A DNA stretch of 64,000 nucleotides. It comes from Sipunculus nudus (Eukaryota; Annelida; Sipuncula; Golfingiida; Sipunculidae). How positions within the stretch are numbered: the first letter of the stretch is position 1; every line of letters starts with the position of its first letter. Below the pieces are notes generated by a model, which saw nothing but the letters and a program-made list of their open reading frames with translations, was not told the DNA's origin and did no database searches. Shown one piece after another: positions 47,806 through 60,924 of the stretch. The translations under genes and the position numbers were made by a program. The stretch is taken from positions 54,352,370 to 54,416,369 of the forward strand of contig CM049307.1 of assembly GCA_026874595.1 (NCBI GenBank), written 5' to 3'.

Positions 47806-48224
47806 AGAGTTTCAATGCAGAACAACATTTCATATGCTTTGGCAGCTTGCTACTATAATGTTTCTTTGTTTATCAAGTATTGTTTCACAACTCACGTAGC
47901 TGTCGCTCATATAATATAACACCATTCCCTTACACCGAAAAAATGCAAGTAAATGTGGAAAGTTATTTTTTCATAATTTTTCAGTAAAATTATTTGACAG
48001 ATATAAATGTGGTTAGTGTACAAGTGAACCCCTGTCTGAGACACGTTTCGATCCTGTTGAGGCCACAAGAAACCTTAAACCGTTCCCGTTTCGCGTAAGG
48101 ATGGATTGTCACGTATTCAGAATAATTAAAGCCCCGAAATAGTTTACAATTAAATACAAATATATAAAAACTGACAGACTCCTTCAGAAGCAGTGCGACA
48201 AGCTTGAAGGGGCCGCTGGTTATG

Positions 48225-48530
48225 ATTAAAATAGTGACCGTAATTAAAATAGTGGTTGCTCGACGCGGTCACTATTGATTTAAATGTCACTAGTGTAATA
48301 ACGTTTCGAAAACAAACGGATACTTTTGTTTGGAATGAATTGTTTTTTTTTCAGGGGGTGGCATTTATTTGGAAGAACCTCCTGAAAAATTTCCGCTGAC
48401 ATCATCAACCTCAATTTTAATAAAAGAAGTATTACAATTATATGTAATGAATACTTCAATGGTGACCATTATTACAATAGTGGTTGGCAAAAAAAGGCCC
48501 TTACCCACCACTTTTGTAATAATTGTTACA
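48225..48530. repeat. Two hairpins built on AATAGTGG / CCACTATT words
   Basis: The first fold is 'ttaaaatagtgaccg' against 'cggtcactattgatttaa' (about 48225-48283). The second is 'attacaatagtggttgg' against 'ccaccacttttgtaat' (about 48471-48523). Both lie between the two direct repeats. Confidence 0.7.
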
Positions 48531-48562
48531 ATCGTCAACTTTATTACAATAGTGGTAGCAGT

Positions 48563-48835
48563 GTTTACCTGCTATGGCGTAAATGTGCCTTCTGCTTTTG
48601 AGGAAAAAGACTCATTGATTTTTTAATGTTTATTACCCTGCCGAGACAGGGCTTCAGAAGTAATTCTTAGATTCATTGTATTGTTCCTTTACACGGAAAT
48701 CTTTAGTTAATGGCGAAACATTTATGCGTGGCTGAAGAGAAACCAGAGTTCACGCTAAACGAAACCACACCGAACACTTGGTAGAATTTTTTTCTTTTTG
48801 GTAGCGTGCTTCTTTTTCCGATTCTTACACTACAA
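48563..48835 (+). repeat. Direct repeat, right copy
   Basis: Partner of 47534-47805, offset by 1029 bp. The copies have many substitutions and small gaps, so they are old. Confidence 0.75.
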
Positions 48836-48867
48836 AAGCTGGAAAACGTTTCGTGGTTCAAATAGAA

Positions 48868-49210
48868 AGCGCCATTTTGTCCCATTCGTTTAAACACGTC
48901 GTGGGGTTTCAAATCTATGCTTTTATGTTTCAGTTTGAAACATGTTTCAGGGATTTAATAATGTAAACATGTTTTGCAACATGTTTCAAGTGAATTACAT
49001 GTTTTAGTATTAACATGTCTTAACCTTGAACACGTGTCTTATTGACATAAATCCTAACATATTTCAAATAAACGGTGACTTGTTTCAGTTTGAAACTGGT
49101 ATAAAGTGTAAAACGCCTTTTTGTTCCATGTTTTAAAACGTGTTTCGTATGTGTAAACACGTTTCAGCTCCCACATATAGTTCAAATATTCACAAACGTG
49201 TTTTAAAGAA
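48868..49210. repeat. Cluster of ACATGTTTC / GAAACATGT iterons
   Basis: About ten degenerate copies of the palindromic word RACATGTTTCA occur here, for example 'gaaacatgtttcag' (48937), 'aaacatgttttgcaacatgt' (48967), 'acatgtttta' (49000), 'aaacgtgtttcg' (49138) and 'aaacacgtttcag' (49155). Outer words 'agcgccattttgtcccatt' and 'aacgcctttttgttccat' repeat directly about 245 bp apart. Non-coding. Confidence 0.65.
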
Positions 49211-50624
<1,414 letters not shown>

Positions 50625-50664
50625 TGAGTTAACGAACAATTGGGAAAAAATGATACAAAAACAC

Positions 50665-51306
50665 GTCACTCTATGCTTGATATGGTATGCATGGATATTT
50701 CCTAAACCTTTGCGTGCGCCCGCTGGTTCCCAGTAAAGGTTATGTATAAAGGTTATGTACATACATTACTTCATATTTCATGTCGAATGTTTGCTGATCC
50801 ATACTGATAACAAACATTCAGCATGAAATATGAAGTATTATGTAGGTTTGTTCCGGTAATTCCTCATATGTAGTATCAATACAAGTGGAAAAAAATACAG
50901 CGAACAGGTTAGGCTCTATTAACTTATGTCATCACATAAGAAAGGGGAAAACGTGCAAAAACGTTATGCCTTCATACTCGGGCTTGTCATAGCTGTTAAT
51001 CCGAGCAAGCGATATTGAAAAATAGACGAATGTATATGTAGACCAGGAACGCACGCGATTCAGATATTTATATTAAGGACAATCCATTTTACACAATACA
51101 AATATAGAACGCGAGACACGGTACCCTCAAATCGAAATAATTTATATAAAAAAGAACAAAGCAACCAACACATTAATAAAATGACTTTACAGGGCCTGCA
51201 TGGTTTTAATCAAATTTGAGGAACGCCACGAGAGCACGCGATACAACTCTTTGCGCTGACAGATTTTCACATTACACGCTGTAACTGACACCTGTCGCTT
51301 GATTCC
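50665..51306 (+). repeat. Dispersed repeat, copy 2
   Basis: Counterpart of 12258-13175. It includes a hairpin at 50768-50836 ('acttcatatttcatg' against 'catgaaatatgaagt', extended by 'gaatgtttg' against 'caaacattc') that copy 1 lacks in full. No shared coding frame. Confidence 0.7.
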
Positions 51307-54099
51307 AGTACACCAAGGGCAGGTGAACATTTTATCGACCGGCCAAAGAAACAGCATGCCTAAAGATAATTTGTAAATTAACCAGCAACAAATAAAACAA
51401 AACAAAAATATTTCAAGCCGTACTTACCATATATATAAGTACTAGAATCAAATTATGTTTGTTGCTGTTCTAAGAACAACAGAATATTTTGTAATATCTG
51501 ACTCCGTGAGATCTCAGAAAGTGTAAAGATGTGACAGAAAAAAAATTATTGGGGGGGGGGGGGGGGGGTCCAATCCTAGGAATGATATCAGATTTAACAT
51601 GAAAAAGCGCAAATTTGGGATCAGATCCCATGAAGTCAATCGCTACCTGATATGCCTTTTGCTTTGGACAAAGGGTTTTTATTTTGTTTGTCTTTAACAC
51701 TTCATCCGTATACTTCATGCAAGCCCATGACTTGACTTTATAGAATCAAGAATAAAAACCAATACTCGTAGGCAGATCCATGGTGTCTTGTATACTTAAT
51801 ACATCACCTGAATTCACTATAATAAGTTCTGTTAAACTTTATATGACGACAAGTAATTTAGTTTCTCTCTCAGTGGCCCCTTAAGATTGTAGGTTTCTCT
51901 AATTTTTTTTTTCGAAAACCATTGTGTTATGTATTCCCACTTTCCGTAACCGAGTTTGGGTTTTGGATTGTGTTTTTGGGGATCACGTGACCGGACGCAG
52001 AGTTAGGCGGATCGGCCATGTTGATGTATGACTAGGAACCTGGATTAAAGTTTTGTTCCGTTTATGCCGTTTTGTTCGGTCTGGTTCTTCTCTGGGATAT
52101 AACACATTGCACCTATATATAGGTCTGCACACCCTGACCCCTTCAAAATGGAAGAGCCCATGCTTTTGGATGTACATATAAATATCTACATATTTAAATT
52201 AATAACCCCTTTGTCCAGATATAATAAAACAAATATTTTATCTTTATGCTGTTCTACGTTATTGCATGGGGGTATTCTTTTGAACAACCCATACCCCATT
52301 GGTAAAACACTGTGAAAATCCCCTGTCAATGACAATGACATTTTATCTTAGCAAATACGGTCTATTTTGTTGCTTTGTTTTTCTAATTCTACTCTTTGCA
52401 AATGAGCCCTTTAAAAAAATGTGATTAATTTAAATGAATATACGATGATTGTAGGTGTTGAAAGGAATGCATCTGAGAAGAATATTCGATTCAATAATCG
52501 TCATTATTGGATCAAACTTGCAATCCGGTTTTCTTTCAATAATTTTTGGCTTCAGAAAGGATAATAATATGCTTTTATAAAGGCCTAAGAGAAAGTAAGT
52601 CGCAGGTTTTGATCTGGTGGTAAAGAAATCCCCCAATGGTTCATATTGGAGGAGAGTACTGAATAGAGGAAATTGGAAGGAAGGTTAAAACACTTAGACT
52701 ACAAAAAAAAAAATTAAAATTTAAAAAATTCTGTTAAATAAATAGTTAATTACATTTTATTAAACTATTGAGCCTCCTGAGACAATTTTCAGTTCAGTGT
52801 AAAGAACTAGCTATTTATTACCTAATACAAATAGCAAATGTCCATGTAAGGCTGCCTCAAAGTATATTAAGTTGCTTAAATATATTTTTTTTTATCAAAT
52901 GTACTAGCGAGCTATATGTGCTATATTCCGTACATCGAATATGCCCTGGGTTTAACAAACGGCATTAATTAAGGTCACAATTAAAGGAAATACGGACAAC
53001 GGAATACATGGCCTTGTTAATATATTTGCTTGTGAAAATTTGATGCTTCTATTGTAAGAGATTTTGAGTAAAATGAGGGTAAAAGGGTTGTCCCACACTT
53101 ATGCCCCCGGTTTAGCAAATTGTGAATCCGCCACGAATACTGTCGAGCTTGCATGCATCTTTTTTTCAATTGCAATTATATAAATTGAACCGTTACTTAC
53201 CCTCATCTCATGTATAGATAAAAACAATTTTAGTAATAGTCAGCTTTTAGAAAAGTGATAGTTTACGGTAGGTTTTCGTGCATATTAGTTATGATGCACA
53301 TGGATATCCGTAATCGTACGAATGAGACACAATCATAAATATGTTCTGGTTTATGCCGCTAATAGTAGAATACTCTAAGCTGGGACAAGATGTATAATAT
53401 ACAATACAGCGGATTCTAAACATGTTAGTGGGGGGGGGGGGGGGGGGGTAGGGGGGTGGGGGGGGGTGGGGGGTGGGGGGGGGGGTGAATAGAATCCTTA
53501 TCATTTCCATAAATGGGCATACAGCAGATCATACAAATTATATCTGGTATGTGAAAACACAAAAAAAGTCTGCGTAAAAAGAAATTTCATTGGTTTGCTG
53601 AATTTTAGCATGTATTTAACCTCTTTATTTATGAGACAATTTATAGTTACCGCGATTTCTTATAGTATTAGTTTTTTTGCAAAAAAAAAATTAACCTTTG
53701 TTGCCATGGAAACCTGTATACAGAAAGCTACCTCCCCACACTACTTCAGTCATTGTTCTTAATAAGGAAAAAATCTTGGTTTCTGAGGATTTTTTACACA
53801 ATTATTGCTGGAGGGTGATTTTTATTCCTTTTTAAAACTGTTTTTAATACACACATATTATATACCTTTTCAAAAATGAAATACTTTGACTTAAAGACTG
53901 AGGGCATTTTTATGACAGCATAATTTGGACCAGTTGTTTACATCCCAAATTTGCATATATACAATTCTTTACCTAAATTATCTCAGTTTCTGCCTAAATT
54001 ACGTTTTAACACCTCTGTTTTTATTTAAAATAATTTTTTTAGTATCTACAAAGTAAAATGATTTTTTAATACATGTTTAGTGTCTCGCTGAGCCCATTG
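51307..54099. other. Intergenic DNA, no gene recognised
   Basis: A G run lies at 51550-51568 and a long interrupted G tract at 53430-53486 (G-quadruplex-capable). Near 53124 'gaatccgccacg' resembles a degraded right end of the CAGTGGCGGATCC family. No exon recognised. Confidence 0.4.
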
Positions 54100-54165
54100 A
54101 CCCCAGTTCCCAGTAGATGGCGTGATGTACTTGAATTTTTTTTCTCGCCAGAGGGCGGGAGCCAT
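54100..54165. promoter_or_regulatory. CTCF-like motif pair
   Basis: CCAGTAGATGGC at 54110-54121 fits the CTCF core CCASYAGRKGGC exactly. About 30 bp downstream 'cgccagagggcgg' (54146-54158) is a near match. The two lie in a locally GC-richer patch (54080-54240). Binding is inference. Confidence 0.35.
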
Positions 54166-55020
54166 CAAGATAAACAATACTCTATTATCGCCCAAGAGGC
54201 TGCGCCAGGGACTGGTGAACTGTTTCCGCCGTCCACGTGTCATCTGGGAAGAACTGACTGTTTAAAGGGTATAATTATCGAGTACTACACCTGTATTATT
54301 TTTATCATGCATTTAATTATAAGATAAATGAGGTTTTCGTGCAGTAAACTCGGAGCTGTTGTTCGCTTCACTGCCTTTTCAGTGAACTGAAAGAGCAATT
54401 TTAATAGGGGCTAGGGGACTCCTACTACTACAATACGCAGTATCCACTTCTATACATCAGTAGGGGACCTCAGGCCAAGGCTTAGCCTAAGGGGGCTTCT
54501 AAGGCTCTATTCTTGTTTTTAACATAATAGATCAAATTGTTCCACTAACTTTGGTTCTAGGGGACATAAAAAAAATCAAAAGCATTAAATACTTTATGCA
54601 AGGAGCTTTTTGTACAGGGTCAGTCTTTTTACCGAGCGCTACCGAGCGCGGTAGGACTTTTTACTGAGCACTACCCTGGATTCACACCAGGCATTGCTCT
54701 GACCCACGTGGGGCTACCGAGCGCTCGGTCTCTCTACCGAGCGCTGCCCTTGGTTCACCCCAGACAATGCTATAACCCACGTGGGGCTACCGAGCGCTAG
54801 GGACTTTTTACCGAGCGCTACCCTGCTCTTACATGGGTATAGTGTTCTTACATACTTAATTCAAACGTCTTGGTACAACCGAGCGCTAAGGACTTTTAAC
54901 CTAGCGCTGCCATCGCGCACATGACAAATGCATTCACACATAAAAATCATGTTCAATTATTTACATTGTATTTGTTTAATTTTATAGACCATGAATAAAT
55001 ATAGGCTTATTTATGTTATC

Positions 55021-55354
55021 TTTCACAATCATTCTCTCTCTCTCTCTCTATTTTTTTTTTTTTTTTTTTTTACTTTCTCTCTCTTTCTTTCCCTCTCCCT
55101 TTTTCTTTATCTCTCTCTTTATCTCTCTTTTCTTTCTTTCTATCTCTCCTATAAAGCCTATATCGAATTTCGAATAAATATTATATAAAGTATAGGTCTT
55201 TGTTACTTTTTTTCTCTGATTCAGGTTCTTTCTCTGTCTCTCTTTCTCTCTCTTTCTTTCTTTTTTTCTCTCTCTCCTTTATATATCGGATAAATATTTT
55301 ATATAGTATAGCTCACTTTATCTTTTCTCTGTCTCTTTCGCTCTCTCTCACTTC

Positions 55355-55416
<62 letters not shown>
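55021..55416. repeat. CT-rich tract ending in (TA)n
   Basis: Long imperfect CT/TTC/T-rich tract with 'tttatatagtatag'-like interruptions, then about 24 TA units. It lies inside the fold-back element. Confidence 0.9.
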
Positions 55417-55418
<2 letters not shown>

Positions 55419-55456
55419 AGTTAAAGCCATGTTTTAGTCTGTAGTTGAATTACCAC

Positions 55457-55484
55457 CTGACGAAGAAGCCTGTGTGCTTCGAAA
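55457..55484 (+). ncRNA. Hammerhead-like core motif (incomplete)
   Basis: CTGACGA (55457-55463) and GAAA (55481-55484) enclose a perfect 5 bp stem, GAAGC/GCTTC, with a 6 nt loop. That is the order of a hammerhead ribozyme core around stem II. Against it: an extra A lies before the stem, and I cannot draw a convincing stem III or stem I. Such motifs are known in Penelope-like and other retroelements. Confidence 0.3.
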
Positions 55485-55596
55485 GCTCGTATGTTAATAA
55501 ACTAGTAAGTCTAGTTAGTCTATCTAAAAAAGTCACTGTTTATCTTTACCTTCGCTAAATATATATATATATATTTATATATATATAACTTTGCAT

Positions 55597-55658
55597 GATG
55601 AAAAACAACACGTTATACCGCTCTGGCCTAGTCTGTAGGCCATAGAGCACTTTTCATC
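55597..55658. repeat. Hairpin inside the fold-back element
   Basis: 'gctctggccta' (55620-55630) pairs with 'taggccatagagc' (55636-55648), and the outer 'gatgaaaa' pairs with 'ttttcatc'. The loop is very short. Confidence 0.75.
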
Positions 55659-55674
55659 GAAGGGTAACACTACC

Positions 55675-55677
<3 letters not shown>

Positions 55678-55762
<85 letters not shown>
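55678..55762. repeat. (TA)n microsatellite
   Basis: Over 40 TA units, followed by degenerate TA-rich DNA to about 55880. Confidence 0.95.
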
Positions 55763-55765
<3 letters not shown>

Positions 55766-56425
55766 TATATATATATTTATATATATTCTGATATATGTAA
55801 ATATATAGCATAATATTAAATAATATATATATATACTGATATATGAATATATGTATTCATATATATATCTCCAACTTATATGTATGTATATCATAACATT
55901 AAATAACTTCATATATACATAAATATAATCTTTTTAATTTTACATGGATTGTACAAAAAGTTATTATAACTAATCGCGGCACTCTCCATGGCTCCGATGA
56001 TTTAAAGCAATTTATGCAAAAGGTGTTGCACGGTTTGGTGAGAAATCATCCGACATCATCCAAGTTATATGCATCGTTAGTTATTTTGTTTGCTGGACTA
56101 ACTGAGAATTGTGCTTTATTCTAAATAACATGAATATGATGTTTTGTGCTGAATAGGCCTACGGTTAGAAAACTAGTTGTCATGTGCGCGATGGTGGCGC
56201 TCGGTAAAAAGCCCCTAGCGCTCGGGAGTTCCAAGTATGTAAGAACACTGCCCGTAGTTAGAGCAGGGTATGCGATCGGTAAAAAGACCGAGCCCTCGGT
56301 AGCCCCACGCGGGTCAGAGCAATGCCTGGTGTGAATCCAGGGTAGCGCTCGGTAAAAAGTCCTACCGAGCGCTAGCGCTCGGTACGCTCGGTAGCGCTCG
56401 GTAAAAAGACCGACCGATTTGTACA

Positions 56426-57245
56426 TAGTAAAATTTCTGAGCAAGTATAGAATCCGGTCTACATGGACAAGGTTATGGGTGTATACGGACGGACAGAATG
56501 ATGTTTAGGATTCATGTAATGGAGAAGTAAGAGGCATGTCGATGTCATATCATAAGGCATGTCATGGCTTATGTTGATTACTTCTAATATGAGACAGTCC
56601 AGTCAGTTTAGACCCATATTGGAAATGAAGGCCGGATTCTATACTTGGGCCAAAATTTTAATTTTTATTTGTTTGAATTTTTGTTGAAATACAGTTTTAA
56701 AATATAGGTGTAACACCAGTATTAAGATCAAATATGAATGCCTGGCTTCTAAAACTGATAATTATTTAAAAAGGTTCTCTTTTATCCTAATAGATAGATA
56801 TATTGCCAGCACTTGCCTTATTTTTCTCTAGCCTTGCCCTGTTTAGACCGTTATTGAACCATAATGTTACACCATATTGTAAAATCGTTCCATTTTTTTT
56901 TTGTAAATTGAAATTGACTTTACTATAATAATAGGAAAGTGCATTTCAATTTATAAAAAAATAATCATAGAAAAGTGTAATTTGACTACTATGAAATTTA
57001 ATTAGCATATCTTTTTTTAATATTTGTTATTAAATGAGTGATGTTACAAAACTGAACAAACACTTGCATAGGTGCAAGGCTCGTCTAAATTTGCACATAA
57101 GTTAAGCTTAACCTTTGCTATAAAACTTACAATCAAGTCATTCAGCTTGGTTTAATTAGGCTGAGAATTACACAATGGGGAAACTTGGCTACTTATCCCC
57201 CTCCCCCCACAGGTGACTTAATCCCTGTAAACATTATAACCCATG
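56426..57245. other. Intergenic DNA, no gene seen
   Basis: AT-rich. No recognisable feature. Confidence 0.4.
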
Positions 57246-57408
57246 CTTGGCTGGACCAACTTTAGGATAAAGTATTCTGATCTTATTCTACACCTATGGG
57301 CATGAATACACCCCCCCCCCCCACCCTCAGAAAAAGGGGGTGTATTTACACCCACAGGTCTTGAATGGGGTCAGAATACATAATTGTCTTAATGCATGCC
57401 CAGCCAAT
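57246..57408. repeat. ~160 bp imperfect palindrome
   Basis: 'ttggctgg' on the left pairs with 'ccagccaa' on the right. Further in, 'gtattctga' (57272) pairs with 'tcagaatac' (57371), 'acctatggg' with 'cccacaggt', and 'aatacaccccc' with 'gggggtgtatt'. It could be a small fold-back MITE. Confidence 0.8.
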
Positions 57409-58156
57409 TTATCCATTTTTAGGGATTCAGGTGCCTGTGATCTGTCTTGAATATCAAGATATGGATTCTCATTGTGATCCTCCTGGTGCAAAAACAAACA
57501 AATTTACAAATGTTAAATATTATTAACTGAAATTACTGTGTGTTTTGCAACTTTCCAATGCTAACCATGGGCTATTCTCACAGATATGAGATCATAACAA
57601 GACAGCTATACATGAAACAAATTATATAGTTGAAAGGAGCAGAGATATATAAAATAAAGATATATTAACTTCTATATATGTATATTTATATGCTTATCAA
57701 TTTGGCTAAGATCTTGGATAGCTTTGTCTTGTACAGGAGATTGTATTGTATGGGGAACAGTAGTGTGAGCATTATTAGTCAAAAACTATTGGACAGAACT
57801 CTTTGACATGCACATGAATAGAAATGGGTGTAGGATGAAGTTTAATTAAATTGTACCTGTTGTGATGTAAATACAAGGTGAAATGTAGCAAGATGTATGG
57901 TGTTAAGCGGTCAGTTGAAGGATTTGTAAGCTGTCGTTCAGATGGAACAAATATATGAGCTCCTATGAGTATTTCCCCATTTTGTGTTTTGAGGCACAGA
58001 CAGGGATCAAACATTCAGCACTGAAGTCCTGTGTCTGAAACATTATGAACCACAAGGTTATTTCCTCCCCCAGTAACACAGTGTTTAATCAAAATTAGAG
58101 AAACTATTACAGAAGGCTGATTTGTTTTAATATAAATTTACATGAATGACTTTCAG

Positions 58157-58297
58157 GTTTGTTAACATCATAAACATGACTGCCATGGACGGACCGGTAC
58201 TTGCACCTGTTTTAGTATGGCTGGTATCCATGCTGTATGCTGCATCTGCCAAACATCTGCAGTTTGAGTGGTTTGCGACAGGGAATGGCTTTCACAG
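58157..58297 (+). CDS. PIGX: PIGX exon with the start codon (signal peptide)
   Basis: The exon is bounded by 'gactttcag' (acceptor at 58156) and 'cacag|gtgaga' (donor after 58297). The ATG at 58176 opens a frame for a 40-residue start: a short polar lead, a hydrophobic stretch (PVLAPVLVWLVSMLYAASA) and then KHLQFEWFATGNGFH. This is a good signal peptide, as expected for an ER-lumenal type I protein. A second in-frame Met lies at 58185. The exon ends in phase 2. The acceptor before the ATG implies an upstream noncoding exon. The 5' end of the gene is not resolved. Confidence 0.75.
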
Positions 58298-58415
58298 GTG
58301 AGAAATGTATTGCAAGATTTATTACAAGTCATCTCCTGTTTAATTTTTTTTTAACACAAAAAATTGGTTTATTACAGTTTACCTCAAATTTGTTATTATT
58401 ATCCACAGTAGCACC

Positions 58416-59190
58416 CAGGGTATGATCCAGGGTGCATTTTTGCGGGAATCCCTCAAATAATTGTCTGTGAAATTCCAGCGCCCCAGTGCGTTTCCAAAAA
58501 AAAATTGTATTTTTCTAAAACCTAAACCTAAGCAAATTTCATATACAAACCTGTGTGTGACATGTTGAAAAATCACAGTTGAAAAACTCATATTAAATAA
58601 GATGTAATTCAGGTCCGACTGATATGTTAACATTATAAAGGTTTTATCCTCTCTGAAGATCTCCGGTCCTGATGACCTGATCGTCCATTTTTCGGTTCAA
58701 ATGAAGTTTCATAGCCAATGCAAGGCTCAAAATAAGCGGTATCACGATGCAAAATGGACCCGCTGTGACCCATTTTCCATTTCCTATCAATAGGTCTGCA
58801 AATCAGTTGAAATGCATGTCTTTCCTTTTCACTAGAGCGACATCTGAAACACCCCTCCGTGGCGAAATAGGTCCTTAAACAAAAGTACAAATAAACGCAT
58901 GTGCGTGACAAAAGACGGTAATATTTGGTTAATTTTTATGTCAGCGTGCCTCACTGAGCAATGTACTGCTTGCTGCACAAGTTTCCCTGCAAGCTAATCC
59001 TATTAACACCTGTGACATCTGCATGTTTCTTGCATACATGTACATGTGTTCTGTGTAGTATTAAAATATTTGAAGAACAATTTGTTTTGACAAAAAGAAG
59101 CTCCCCCACTTTGAAACCTGCCCCCTCCCCCTCATTTAGCAACTAGGTGAAGGATTTCCCCCATTTGGCAAGAGGCTGGATCATACCCTG
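58416..59190. mobile_element. hAT-like non-autonomous element in PIGX intron 1
   Basis: The left end 'cagggtatgatccag' is inverted at the right end 'ctggatcataccctg'. GCAC lies next to both borders, though the duplication cannot be aligned cleanly. The 775 bp interior has no transposase; its 92-codon minus frame resembles nothing known. Confidence 0.7.
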
Positions 59191-59742
59191 GGCACCTCAA
59201 TTGCTTTTCAGCACTCTGGTGTTTATTTAGTGAATCAAAATTCCTCATAAGGAGCAAAAAGTCCCCAAATTACTCTATTTGGAAAATTCCTTAGTAAATC
59301 TTTACAAGATATATTAACTTCAAAGGTTCCTGAGAAGATTTGTTCTGTTGTGAAGTGCAGTATTTTCCATTCACCATTTTAGTGCAGCAAAAAATGGAAA
59401 GAGAAATAAAATTAAACAAGAATTGTTCCAAGTGTGGCAGTGAGTGAGAAGGAAATTAGATATAAATGTATGTAACAAAGTACATATATATTGTTTGTAA
59501 ACTTATATTTCTGAACATACTGGCAGGTGTGTGGATGTAATATGCTGTCTTTCTTGTAATTTTTTTCCATCCTAGTTAACCCATAATATCAAGTTGCCAC
59601 TTAATATAAGAAACTATAAACTGTGAGAAATATACAAAAAAAGAAATAAGGTATTGTCCTTTTACTAATTTACATGTTCCTACAAGTAATTTGTGTTATA
59701 CAGTTTTACTATATATTTATAACAATATATATACCGTGACAG

Positions 59743-59887
59743 GGAACTACATATGCAGGTCACGGGACCAACTAGTGTACTGAACACCACAGGCCCGTGC
59801 AGCATGTGCATCATGCTGACAGTCCCTCAGGGCATGTACATTGACAAACACCAGGTGGCAGCTCTTGCAGAGTTTGATGGACCAGAG
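59743..59887 (+). CDS. PIGX: PIGX exon 2
   Basis: 145 bp between 'ccgtgacag' and 'ccagag|gtatgg'. Joined in phase 2 to the previous exon it reads RELHMQVTGPTSVLN, then TTGPCSMCIMLTVPQGMYID and KHQVAALAEFDGPE. The block C-x2-C-I-x-L-x-P-x-G-x-Y-x-D matches the PIGX/PBN1 family, where a conserved 'lP.GlYvDpyel' segment follows a cysteine pair. One sequon (NTT) is present. The exon ends in phase 0. The match identifies the gene. Confidence 0.85.
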
Positions 59888-60699
59888 GTATGGTATTATA
59901 AGAAATTGGAGAATTATTATTAAATACTGATATATAAATATCCAAATATATATATCCAAATATATATCCAAATATATATCGCCAGATTACATATCCATCC
60001 AATGAATTAATATGAGGCCAAGTCTGATGTGCTCTGTTGCCATAGTGCAGCAGCCTTCTCATACCACAGTGACCTTGAACAAGAATCTTTACTCAATGTT
60101 TTACAGGAAAGCTCTAGCTCTCTCTCTCTCTCTCTCTTAAATTTGCATAATTTGCAAGTAAAAAAATGAGTATAACATAATTTATCATTTAATATTTATT
60201 CAATAAAATTGCAATTTTTACTTGTATAGATTCAGAAGATATATACAGAATAAAACTTTGTAGGCTTGTGAACTGTGAGGGCCTTCACATTGCTTTAGTT
60301 ACTGGTGTTAATTCTTTACCTTTCATTCTATTCTTCATTTTATTAGCACTTAAGATGTAAATTTTAGCTTTATTATACTACAGGGAATGTCAGTTTATTT
60401 GAAAAAAGGAAAAGATCAATGGTGCCCTCCCAAAATTGTTGTTTCCATGTGAGTGGAGTTCTCTACCAGATATCTTTGAAATTAGATATACAAGAAAATA
60501 GCCTCTCTTAGAGGGTGTTTTGGGATGGTTCATGTAGTAAAAATGGGAAATGACTGGATTGACTGCAGTTAAGAATCAATTGCACTTTAATTGAGAGGTG
60601 GTAATTAAATGCATCTATCATTTGATGCATCCTTACAGACATTAGCATGAATCAACTTACGAGTTGGTGTGTGGTGTAAATTCTATATATCTTATAAAG

Positions 60700-60907
60700 A
60701 TACACATGAAGGAGATGGATGTGGAGAAGCCAGCAGACCAGTCTACAGAACATACCGTATATGTGTATGAGGAGCTCGGGGTCATGCAGGATTATCTCCA
60801 CTCCGTCTTACGTTTCCCTGTTCATCTCCGCTACCACAAACCATCATTCTTCTCAGACTCAAAGAATGTGTCTCTCAGCAAACCAGTGGTTCTCATCAGA
60901 TGTGAAG
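60700..60907 (+). CDS. PIGX: PIGX exon 3
   Basis: The frame from about 60700 (alternatives 60712 or 60715, all phase 0) reads through MDVEKPADQS, TVYVYEE, then FPVHLRYHKPSFFSDSKN and PVVLIRCEG. 'FPVHLRYHKP' is the most conserved PIGX signature (human form has the same P-V-H-x-R-Y-H-x-P). The donor 'gaag|gtaggc' lies after 60907, in phase 1. PIGX stabilises PIGM, the catalytic subunit that adds the first mannose to GPI in the ER. The acceptor choice is uncertain because the upstream pyrimidine tract is weak. Confidence 0.85.
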
Positions 60908-60924
60908 GTAGGCATGACAGAGGT

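Larger units (their letters stand above)
54617..56417. mobile_element. 1.8 kb fold-back element with ACCGAGCGCT arms and 8 bp TSD
   Basis: The left arm (54617 to about 54920) and right arm (about 56180-56417) are inverted copies of each other over most of their length, including 'ggattcacaccaggcattgc' (54678-54697) and its complement (about 56321-56340). Both are studded with TACCGAGCGCT / AGCGCTCGGTA words. TTTGTACA lies at 54609-54616 and again at 56418-56425, an exact 8 bp target duplication. The interior holds CT-rich and (TA)n DNA, a hairpin and a hammerhead-like motif, but no transposase. An 8 bp duplication fits hAT or P-type transposition. The GGGTCAGTC/TCGGTCGGTC termini fit neither clearly. 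Confidence 0.85.

Noticed and set aside
53430-53486. Telomere-like or switch-like G tract
   Set aside because: It is an irregular G run without TTAGGG or another ordered unit. It is reported only as low-complexity DNA.
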